DNA of 64,000 nucleotides, from positions 13,268,001 through 13,332,000 of the forward strand of contig NC_083714.1 in the NCBI RefSeq assembly GCF_033118175.1. Reading direction: 5' to 3'. The notes under the pieces were generated by a model, which saw nothing but the letters and a program-made list of their open reading frames with translations, was not told the DNA's origin and made no database searches. This DNA comes from Dama dama. Taxonomy: Eukaryota; Chordata; Mammalia; Artiodactyla; Cervidae. Made by a program: the position numbers and the translations under genes. Below, piece after piece: positions 24,695-32,609 of the stretch (position 1 is the stretch's first letter; each line of letters begins with the position of its first letter).

Positions 24695-25740
24695 AAGATA
24701 GACAATAACAAGCACTGGTGAGGATGTGGAGAAACTGGAACCCTCATGCATTGCTGGCAGGATTGTAAAATGATTCAGCCACTGTTGAAAACAATCCAGC
24801 AGTCCCATAAAATGTCTATGTTTAAAAACAAAACAGGACCAAAATGGAATGGTTTATGCTAAGCCTCAATGTCACCAAACCAAGGCTTAATTACACTTCG
24901 GGCTCTCCCCAAAATAAAATAGTAAACCAATCAAGAATCATCTGATCACTACTAGTTAGGCAATCTGCCCAATAGGCCCCTGGTGGTGGTTTAGTCGCTA
25001 AGTCACATCCAACTCTTGAGACCCCATGGACTTCAGCCTACCAGGCTCCTCTGTCCATGGGTTTCTCCAGGCAAGAATACTGGAGTTGGTTGCTGTACCC
25101 TCCTCCAGGTGATCTTCCCAACCCTGGGATTGAACCCACATCTCCTGTGACTCCTGCATTGCAACTGGTTTCTTTACCACTGAGCCACCTGGGGAGCCCA
25201 TAAATTACAATATGACCCAGAAATTCCACTCCCAGATATCTACCCAAGAGAACTGAAAGCATGTCCACACAAAAACTTGTACACAAACTTTTATGGAAGA
25301 CTTATTCATAATATCCTAAAATGGAAACCACCCAAATGCCCATCAATGGATTAATGAATAAACAAAATGTTATATTCATACAGTTGGAATCTTACTCTAC
25401 ATTTAAAAGGAAAAGAGTACTGATACATGCTACAACATGGATGAACTTTGATAACGTTATGCTGAAACACAAAGAACCATATATTGTATGATTCCATTTA
25501 TATGAAATGTCCAGAATGGCAAATCTATGTAAGTAAAAAGTGCATTGCTGGTGCCAGGAGCTGGGGTGAAAGAGGAATGGGAAATGATTGCTAATGGGAA
25601 AGGGATTTCTTTTCAGGACATTCAAAAAGTTCTAAAATTTCATGATGATGCTTTCACAACTCTGTGAATATACTAAAATCCACCAAATTCTACACCTTAA
25701 ATGGGTGATATGAATTGTATCTCAAAAAAGTTGTTTTTCA
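24695..25740 (+). repeat. Ancient L1 copy E, right part
   Basis: The sequence resumes GGTGAGGATGTGGAGAAACT ORF2 text and continues, after an unassigned ~150 bp and a SINE (24984-25199), with TATGACCCAGAAATTCCACT, CCCATCAATGGATTAATGAA and an old L1 3' UTR (ATTTATATGAAATGTCCAGA) ending near 25740 in ATCTCAAAAAAG. Confidence 0.75.
24984..25199 (-). mobile_element. Bov-tA-type SINE
   Basis: A minus-strand SINE from GGTTTAGTCGCTAAGTCACA to TTTACCACTGAGCCACCTGG, about 215 bp and moderately diverged (GTACCCTCCTCCAGGTGATC). It lies in old L1 copy E. Confidence 0.85.
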
Positions 25741-25772
25741 AAAGCACTATTTAATGTGAACAGGCCAAATGT

Positions 25773-25838
25773 GCCTGGCTAACTCAGTGAGTAGAGCAGG
25801 AGACTTAGTGAATGCTGGTCACCAGTTAGAGACCTGAG
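25773..25838 (+). pseudogene. tRNA-Lys-like pseudogene or SINE head
   Basis: GCCTGGCTAACTCAGTGAGT followed by AGAGCAGGAGACTT matches the acceptor, D-arm and anticodon 5' arm of mammalian tRNA-Lys with about six changes. GGTC..GTTAGAGACC further on corresponds to the T-arm/B box. The anticodon loop is altered and the 3' acceptor strand does not pair, so it is not a working tRNA. It may be a tRNA retropseudogene or the head of an old tRNA-derived SINE. Confidence 0.5.
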
Positions 25839-26486
25839 AAGAGACTGACTGCTCAGATCACTTCCCTGATTGACCTAGACTAGTCCTTCTCGAATCAAGA
25901 CCGAGGGGAAGGTTCAGATAAGAATGGTGATAAGTCCAAAGAGCTTTGGTTCCATTAAGTCTACAATTGACCAAGAAATGGCTGAACAGAAAAGCCATAA
26001 GCAGCCCTACAACCCAGTTTATTGCTCCTACAGTCAGCTATTCCATGCCCCTTAACCATCTCCTGAATTGTACTGATGCCTCTCAACACACCAAAATTTA
26101 TCTAATCAGTCCCAACTTCATACACTCAAATAGGGGGCTGGCTGCATAATCTCCTCTGTCATGGGTAGGAAAATATTTCTGAATCAGGGACTGTATACCA
26201 GACGATCACCTATAAAGCAGTAAACATGAGTCATTTTTGGTAAACAGTAGTTAACTTTGCCAGTGTTAGTAAATAATAGGAGAGAAGTCTGGAAGGGAAA
26301 ATTGAGGCTAGACTGAGATAGGTCTTTAAAAACTAGAAGAATTTTGGAAAAAATGAGAATACAGCCATCAGTTTGTGTTGAGGAAAAAGAAAGAAAGGCA
26401 GAACAGGCTGGGAGGGAGGGGGAATGAGCAGAATTGGGCAAGTTACTTGGAACTCCTCTGTAATCCATTGTTTCATTTATTGTCCA
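25839..26486. other. Unassigned intergenic DNA
   Basis: No supported gene. The minus-strand open frame at 26184-26468 (94 codons) has no recognisable domain and no conserved neighbours, and is probably a chance ORF. Confidence 0.5.
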
Positions 26487-26755
26487 TTATTCCCAAATAT
26501 ATTGTGAGCTTCATGAGGGTATGCTGCTGCTGCTAAGTCACTTCAGTCGTGTCCGACTCTGTGCGACCCCATAGACAGCAGCCCACCAGGCTCCCCCTTC
26601 CCTGAGATTCTCCAGGCAAGAGTACTGGAGTGGGGTGCCATTGCTGCTGTATAGATCATGCCTATTTTGCTCATCACTATATATCCAGAACCTTGGACAA
26701 TGCCTGTCCCATAGTAGGCATTCAATAAATATTTGTTGAATGAATGAATGAACTG
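26487..26755 (+). repeat. L2 LINE 3' end, split by a SINE
   Basis: TGTGAGCTTCATGAGGG precedes, and CAATGCCTGTCCCATAGTAG followed by GCATTCAATAAATATTTGTT follows, the SINE at 26521-26650. Together they are the familiar L2 3' end. Confidence 0.75.
26521..26650 (-). mobile_element. Bov-A-type SINE with (GCT)n end, inside L2
   Basis: GCTGCTGCTGCTAAGTCACT, TCAGTCGTGTCCGACTCTGT and CCAGGCAAGAGTACTGGAGT give a monomeric, young-looking copy on the minus strand that splits the L2 fragment. Confidence 0.87.
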
Positions 26756-27065
26756 CAATGATGGAGGAAGGAGGGGAAAGACACCAAAAAAATTAAATAT
26801 AAACATTCCAAAAATTCACGCACGGATAACAGAAAGCATACAGAAGATTATAAGTGCGGGAAAAAAACGCATTCAAATTTTGGACTCACCAAGTCTGAGA
26901 AGCCTGTAGTGCACGTCGGTGTTCATATTTAGTGAAATTCAATAAATAGAATTGCAACCCAGAGACGAGTTGGAGGGCGGTGCTGGACACGTGTTATTGA
27001 AATTCATTAGCATACAAGTAACAATTGAGACCACGTAGGAGGAGAGGTGTTAAACGGAAGGCACC

Positions 27066-27080
27066 CCGGAAGTGACGTCA
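27066..27080 (+). promoter_or_regulatory. NXT2: Composite ETS/CRE site, NXT2 upstream promoter
   Basis: CCGGAAGTGACGTCA overlaps a consensus ETS site (CCGGAAGT) with a full palindromic CRE (TGACGTCA), sharing one base. Composite ETS/CRE sites are typical of housekeeping promoters near the start of transcription. It lies about 130 bp upstream of ATG 27210 and supports a promoter for the long NXT2 form. Confidence 0.65.
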
Positions 27081-27088
27081 ATAGAGGG

Positions 27089-27139
27089 GCGCAGAAGTCA
27101 TAGGGTACACGGAGAACTGGCGCAGAGGTCATAGGGTAC
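27089..27139 (+). repeat. 31-bp tandem duplication in upstream NXT2 promoter/5' UTR
   Basis: GCGCAGAAGTCATAGGGTAC (27089-27108) recurs as GCGCAGAGGTCATAGGGTAC (27120-27139), one mismatch in 20 and a period of 31 bp. The second copy contains AGGTCA, a nuclear-receptor half-site; the first has AAGTCA. Confidence 0.8.
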
Positions 27140-27209
27140 GGGGAGGAGCCGTTGCTTCAGTTAGAGACAGACCGAAGGGAGGAGAGACAGGAAAAAAGCA
27201 GATTGAAGT

Positions 27210-27304
27210 ATGAGAAAATTCAGAAGTGAGTGGTCTCAGGGAGACAGAGAACAACACCAAAGAAGAAATTATTTTTCTGAGGAGCCACACACCAGCTATT
27301 TGTG
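27210..27304 (+). CDS. NXT2: NXT2 exon 1 (long isoform N-terminus)
   Basis: ATG 27210 opens MRKFRSEWSQGDREQHQRRN and stays open for 31 codons plus two bases to a strong donor (TG|GTAAGA, GT at 27305). Joined to the acceptor at 28244-28245 it gives TGG CGA and reads through into the 142-residue body without a stop. The peptide is basic and hydrophilic with no recognised domain. The 5' UTR probably begins between 27080 and 27200. Two independent agreements (frame and total of 197 residues) support it. Confidence 0.78.
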
Positions 27305-30300
27305 GTAAGACTATCAAAATATCTGACTTGACTGCCCAGAAATCGTTGGGGACTTTGAGTGGTTTTGAAGTATGTTGGGGAGTGGAGTCCGGTGGCAGTG
27401 GTAGTTAAACTACTTAAACTTGAATTACAATTAGTTTTGTGACCCTAAGCATGTTATTTAATCATTCTTTGTGTTCAATGTATAACAGAGATGATTACCT
27501 CATAGCGTTATTGTGTAAGTGATAAATGAATATGTGTTAAAATGCTTAGAAAAGTACCTTGCTCACGGTCACCACTCAGTAAAATTTTAGCTGTTTTTAG
27601 AGCGTACGTCATGGAAAGTGGTGAAATCCTTCATTTGAGGTGTGCAAGACCTTTCATAATAGAAGAACTAAATGAACATTTTCCACTGAATAGTGCCAAA
27701 TTAAAGTAGTGAATAATTTTAGGAGTATTACTGATACACTGGGGTAAATTCAGTTAAGATTGAGTCTTTGAGAAGGTTCCAGAACCTTACGCCATTTTCT
27801 ACCAGTATTGTCGCACGCTTTTCCCCGAGCTCCACCCATTTTTCGTAGTAGCTACAGATCTGGTAGGTTTCCTCTCCTTTTATCAGCTAGCCCTTTCCCC
27901 ACCCCCTGGAGTAAAGAAGCCCCCACACTGGACGCTTTAAATAGGTCTTTTTTTTTTTGCTGTCCTTGGACGTTTTGGAGAAATTGATACTTTTGTTAAG
28001 ATTATCAAATTACAAAAGCGGAGTTTTTTTTTTTTTTCCAAACTAAGTTAACAAATATAAAACAAGTGAATACATAAGGCAGACGGGACGGGACGGTCGG
28101 AACTGAAGAGAACTGTACTTAAGGTTGGTACATCGGGGTGATTTTAACATCGGACCGAGTTACTTCCGGGAGAGAATGGGCGGGCAGAGAATTCTGTACG
28201 TTTGGCGGGTTTCGCTGTCTTACTAAGTATTTGATCATCCCACAGGCGAGGGAACCAGGGACGAGAAGACGTAGTGACGCCGCCACTGCAGGAAAAGGGC
28301 AATTCGGAATCCCCGATGGCCATGGCTGTGGTGAGTGCCCCGGCCGCCGCAGGGTGCCGGGCGCGGGGCGCGGGCGGCTGAGGGGAGGGGCTCTGGGGCG
28401 GGCTGGTTGCTGGTCACGTGGTCAAGCGGCGAATCAGGGTTTGGCCCGCCAGGCGCCGGGGGCGGGGCCCGCTCTCTGAAGCCCCCAACTATTCCCCGAC
28501 CGCCGACCCCCGATCCTCCCCACCTCCCCACCTCCAAGGGCTGTGCACTTGCTTTCCGATCCTGGAAAGGACCCTAAGATGGGAACTAGCGAGTGTCGGG
28601 AATGTTGGGGTCTGTTGCTTATGGATTGTTATCCTTTCACGATTTAAATAACTTTCAGTTACCTGAAAGTGAAATGAAATTAGTTCTTAAGTCAAATAAT
28701 AGTTTGGTCCGGTAAATGGCTGGGGAAGAAAGTAATTTTCTCGGAGGAGAAAACCGCAACAGCATTTCTTTTTCTTCCGTTTTAAAATCCTTTATATTGC
28801 TCGCTTTGGCAGCACGTATGCTAAAATCCTTTACAAACTCCTGTAAATTTTTACATAATGTGAGGACGTTTTCTGAGTACCTAATTTTTCAAACAAGTTC
28901 ATCGAACATACTCAGTTTTTTTCTCATTCAACAATTTTTGAATAACTTATCAGTAACTTACCAGCTTGAAAAGGGAACTCAACACTTTGCTAACTTATTC
29001 AATGGCAATTCGCGCCTGCCCGCACCGCCGCCCCCCCGCCCCGCTTTTTTTTTTTTTTTTTACGGTTCAGAACCCATCGTTTTTTGTTAAGGTAAATGTT
29101 TTCTAAAATACTGGAAGCCTAAAACACCAGTTGCCATGCAAAGATTGTAAATTTATGTTTAAAGTAAGAAAAAGCTGAAATTCACTAATGAATGGTTAGT
29201 ATGTCCTAACCATAATGTACTTAAAAATAGTGAAAGTTGGAAACTTAGGCCCTAACCTTAAAAATGTCCAAATTTATATGGAAGAATGTAGACTGTTTAT
29301 GGAGTTATAAAATGATTGAAATCATCAGCTTTTGTTGGTGATATGTTTGTGAGGGGTTGGAGGGTTGGTAATTACATTTTAATGAAATTTTTCTTGTAGG
29401 AATTTAAAACTTATGTAGATCAGGCGTGCAGAGCTGCTGAGGAATTTGTCAATATTTACTATGAGACAATGGACAAAAGGAGACGGGTGAGTGTTACAGA
29501 CTACTATTCTTTATTAAATACCATTTCCTTTTTTTTTTTTTTTTTTTTTGAGCCAGCCATTCATCCGAATTGCATAAGTGATAGCTATGTTCTCTAAAAG
29601 CACATTGCTTAGGAAAGGGTTGGTATGGCATTATGGATGTGTGAACTCTGGAATCATACCCCAGCTTTGTGTTTGCCAAGCTCTGTGACCTTGGGCAAGT
29701 TGCTAACCTCTCTCAACCCTGTTTTATTTTTAGGGTGGTAAATGGGAATTAAATACTGCACTTAACATGGGCCCCAACATATATTTACTTAAATTCATTA
29801 CATTTTCTTAATCACATCATTTAACCAATATGGTTAAAATAGTATTAGTGCTAGTGAAGGGGCCTGTCATTACAGAGGATGTTCCCTGATTTGCCCCTTT
29901 AATTTCATATATTAATTGATAATTTTGTGTTAAAGCTCACAGCTGTATCTGGCACTCACAAACAGAATCTGCCTGGCTTGGATACTTTTAGTCTTCCACA
30001 GAGAAAGTTCTCACTTCATCAGCTTTTTTCCTTGCGATGTGTTCCTGAGCCATATCTTTTAAGGATTTCTGTATGTGACCTAGAATCTTCCCTAGGTCTC
30101 TTATCAGTATAACACTGTGTTGTAGAGAACTCTGTCTATGCTGCAGAAGTTAATATCTCTAAAAGCTATTTTGTTAAGGCAGAAGACTAAAAAGTTCTTG
30201 ATACTGATGTTTGATGATGTGGGACCCGGCACAGGATGTAACAGTGGACATCTGTTGGGCCTCGGTGCCTTCAAGGACAAAGTAGCAAAAAAAGAAAGCA

Positions 30301-32609
30301 ACATAGTTCATGTCCAGAGTCCAGATATGTGTTGGCCCTTTAAGTTAAAATTTATTTATTTATTTATTTTTTTCTTTAAGTTAAAATTTAGAGCCAAGCA
30401 AATAATGTCCCTTGTGACACACTAAATTCCTGTGACTGACTCCAGGGACTAAAGAGTTAATGGTTGGAGTCTGCCTTTTTTGAGTTTTAACTTACTTGAC
30501 TTATCAAAGACTTTGCTTTAGCAAGTACTACTGATTCTTTTGGACTGAATATGCTATTTCCACAGCGATAAAGGGAACTAATTCTTCTTAACACATACAA
30601 CATTAAATGGTTCAAACATTAAAGGGCTTACATGTATATAAACACTAGGATTGAAAGGAACAGGTAGAGCCTGACAGACAGCTTTTTTTCACAGAATTAG
30701 AAAAGGGAGGGAGATTCAAACTGGTTCTGGGCTGCAAGGGCTTTGAAACCTGTGATCATTTAATTCATTTTAATTACAGAAAGCAAAACTTTAAAAAAAA
30801 AAAAAGCCTCTCTTTCCATTTGATACAAAGGTTTCTCCGTGTGGTAACAGTGAAATATGAAAAAAAAAGTAGCTAGCTGCCTAGTATATTAAGAGGGCTT
30901 GCCTGGTAAGGAATCCGCCTACAATGTGGGAGAACTGGGTTCAGATCCCCTGGACGAGGGCATGGCAACCCATTCCCGTATTCTTGAGTGGAGATTCCCA
31001 GGGACTGAGGAGCCTGGAGGGTTACAGACCATGAGGTCGCAAAGAGTTAGATACAACTGAGCACAGCATAGCACAGGATAATACCCATTTTTTTTTTTTT
31101 TAGGTTTAACTTGTTCTTATTCTTTTTTTTTTTATTTTTTTAAATTTATTTTTATTATTATTATTTTTTTTTCCAGTGGGTTTTGTCATACATTGATATG
31201 AATCAGCCATGGATTTACATGATAATACCCATTTAAGGGCAACTTTATAAGGCAGATACCTTGTTCACATTGTCCTCCATGGAGGGGGCAAGGGAAGGAG
31301 AGATGGAGGAAGAAATATAAAAATGTTTAGACACTCGCTGTAACCTTTCAATCCGTCTCTACAAGATAATTTGCCCAAAAGCAAAAATATTTCCCTCTTT
31401 TTTCTTTCTTTTTAGGCACTAACCAGGCTGTATCTGGACAAGGCCACTTTAATATGGAATGGAAATGTTGTTACAGGGCTGGAAGCCCTAGCCAATTTTT
31501 TTGACATGTTGCCTTCTAGTGAATTCCAGGTCAATATGTTAGATTGCCAGCCAGTTCATGGTAAGATCATGGTCTTTTGAGGTACTTATTTTCCTTTAGT
31601 GGGCACTGAACTTTAACACCAGAAGCAGCTAGCAACTTTCAGTGGTAGCAGTAATTACTTTTTTGAGTAAGTTAAATATGAAAAATTCAGCTGTCAAATC
31701 AAAATTTTGATCTTCGTTTAAATGCATCTAACTCCAGAGAGCCAGTGGTAGGTTTTGGTGGATTGAGTGATTGTGCAGCTTATTAAAAGTCATGTGGCAA
31801 ATTGAGCCTTACTATGATTTCTGTTGGAGAGAAACAACTGTCTGTTTTCCCTAAATAAATAGTTGCCTTCTGTACCTTGAAATGTCTCAAGAGAAAAAAA
31901 TATACCATGTCTCTGATTAGTGTGTTTTATTATCTTAAAACCTATTAAAATTTCACAGCAATTTACTCTGTTATGTGAAAGGGTAGCTTTTGTCAAGGCA
32001 GATTTTGATTCCAGGCAGATTGATGCAGTTTATAAGATTAACCTCTAGGTGGGGTCCTAAGCATCTTAAGCAGTAGTTTCCTGAGTGATTTTTTTGTCTT
32101 TATAGTTCTTGAAAAGAATGACAACTTAAGAAACAAAATTTGACAAAGTTCTGTTAAAAGAAAAAAAACAAGGAGATATTAACACAGGAACCAAAAAGCT
32201 AGATATTGAAATTTTAGAGTACCCCAAATCTTTCTGGACTGAAAATAATGTTAGTATCTTTGAAATGGTTATTGAGTTTTCTGGCTTTGGGTGTGCATGC
32301 TCAAGATTATGCTTAAAGACAGTTTATGAAACTTTTTTTAGTGTTTAAGTTATAGACAATGTGTTTAAGCCTGAAAATCTGCTTATGTAAAGAATCCAAC
32401 CACTTCTCTTTTCTTATGTGGGTGCAGAGCAAGCTACTCAGGCCCAGACCACAGTTCTTGTTGTGACCAGTGGAACTGTGAAGTTTGATGGCAACAAGCA
32501 ACACTACTTCAACCAGAACTTCCTGCTGACTGCGCAGACTACTGCTAACAATACCGTGTGGAAGATTGCAAGTGACTGCTTCCGTTTTCAGGATTGGGCT
32601 ACTATTTAA
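27210..32609 (+). CDS. NXT2: NXT2, NTF2-related nuclear mRNA export factor (five coding exons)
   Basis: NXT proteins are NTF2-fold partners of NXF1/TAP in bulk mRNA export through the nuclear pore. Coding exons: 27210-27304, 28246-28330, 29400-29486, 31416-31560 and 32428-32609; all four introns are GT-AG and the joins stay in frame. Exons from ATG 28316 give 142 residues; from ATG 27210, 197. Diagnostic segments are EFKTYVDQACRAAEEFVNIY, TLIWNGN, LPSSEFQ, DCQPVHEQAT, VLVVTSGTVKFDGNKQ and WKIASDCFRFQDW. NXT2 rather than NXT1 is indicated by ALTRLYLDKATLIWNGN and by the multi-exon structure. No disabling change is visible. A 142-residue and a 197-residue human form are, as I recall, annotated, which agrees with both starts. 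Confidence 0.95.
27436..27596 (+). repeat. MIR in NXT2 intron 1
   Basis: TTGTGACCCTAAGCATGTTA, ACCTCATAGCGTTATTGTGT, AAATGCTTAGAAAAGTACCT and CTCAGTAAAATTTTAGCTG follow the MIR core-to-3' order. Confidence 0.7.
28080..28480 (+). promoter_or_regulatory. NXT2: CpG-rich promoter region around NXT2 exon 2
   Basis: CpG-dense DNA spans exon 2. It includes a repeated GACGG (GACGGGACGGGACGGTCGG, 28083-28101), an ETS site ACTTCCGG (28162-28169), GGGCGGG near 28178 and, in the next intron, GGGGCGGGGCC near 28461. This suggests a second promoter giving the 142-residue form from transcripts starting in intron 1. Confidence 0.65.
28246..28330 (+). CDS. NXT2: NXT2 exon 2 (contains short-isoform ATG 28316)
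   Basis: The acceptor TCATCCCACAG|GCGAGG has a near-perfect branch-point motif TACTAAG 24-30 bases upstream. In frame it encodes RGNQGREDVVTPPLQEKGNS, ESP, then MAMAV, ending at donor GTG|GTGAGT. The short form starts at 28316 (homologous to the known NXT2 start). The next ATG at 28322 has the better Kozak context (GGCCATGG), so a 140-residue product is possible by leaky scanning. Confidence 0.85.
28797..28827 (+). pseudogene. U6 snRNA 5'-end fragment in NXT2 intron 2
   Basis: TTGCTCGCTTTGGCAGCACG followed by TATGCTAAAAT aligns to U6 nucleotides 1-31 with four changes. Only the 5' end is present. The insert (28795-28821) lies between two perfect copies of TAAAATCCTTTA (28783-28794 and 28822-28833), the second overlapping U6's own CTAAAAT. 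Confidence 0.75.
28990..29063. repeat. C-rich and poly(T) low-complexity tract in NXT2 intron 2
   Basis: GCCTGCCCGCACCGCCGCCC and CCCCGCCCCGC is followed by eighteen or more T. It is simple low-complexity sequence with no further feature. Confidence 0.7.
29400..29486 (+). CDS. NXT2: NXT2 exon 3
   Basis: Acceptor TTCTTGTAG|G, 87 bases, donor CGG|GTGAGT. It encodes 29 residues from EFKTYVDQACRAAEEFVNIY to MDKRRR, the first helix of the NTF2 fold. Confidence 0.95.
29636..29745 (+). repeat. MIR in NXT2 intron 3
   Basis: TGTGAACTCTGGAATCATAC, then AGCTCTGTGACCTTGGGCAA and GTTGCTAACCTCTCTCAACC, is the MIR tRNA-derived-to-core segment. Confidence 0.78.
30338..30390 (-). mobile_element. Poly(A)-only retrotransposition scar in NXT2 intron 3
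   Basis: CTTTAAGTTAAAATTTA occurs perfectly twice (30338-30354 and 30374-30390, 17 bp), enclosing only 19 bases of T-rich sequence (TTTATTTATTTATTTTTTT). A 17-bp duplication around a bare A/T tail is what target-primed reverse transcription leaves when synthesis stops within the poly(A) tail. A simple local slippage duplication is the alternative. Confidence 0.6.
30893..31076 (+). mobile_element. Bov-tA-type SINE in NXT2 intron 3
   Basis: Sense-strand order: GGGCTTGCCTGGTAAGGAAT, CCGCCTACAATGTGGGAGA, TGGGTTCAGATCCCCTGG, GAGGGCATGGCAACCCATTC, GGTCGCAAAGAGTTAGATAC, AACTGAGCAC. Confidence 0.87.
31091..31221 (-). mobile_element. Extremely truncated L1_BT-like insertion in NXT2 intron 3
   Basis: A long T-rich tail is followed by CAGTGGGTTTTGTCATACAT and TGATATGAATCAGCCATGGA, the reverse complement of the last ~60 bases of the bovine L1 3' UTR. 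ATAATACCCATTT flanks it (31078-31090 and 31222-31234). Confidence 0.85.
31416..31560 (+). CDS. NXT2: NXT2 exon 4
   Basis: A strong pyrimidine tract (TTTCTTTCTTTTTAG) precedes 145 coding bases: ALTRLYLDKATLIWNGN, then VVTGLEALANFFDMLPSSEF, then QVNMLDCQPVH. The donor is CATG|GTAAGA; the codon for Glu is split G|AG across the next intron. Confidence 0.95.
32428..32609 (+). CDS. NXT2: NXT2 exon 5 (coding part)
   Basis: Acceptor GGGTGCAG|AG. It encodes EQATQAQTTVLVVTSGTVKF, DGNKQHYFNQNFLLTAQTTA and NNTVWKIASDCFRFQDWATI, stop TAA at 32607-32609. This is the C-terminal beta-sheet of the NTF2 fold, where NXF1 binds in the family. Confidence 0.96.

Noticed and set aside
28138..28479. 113-codon plus-strand frame over the NXT2 CpG region
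   Set aside because: It is out of frame with NXT2 exon 2 and reads through the intron 2 donor; GC richness explains its length.
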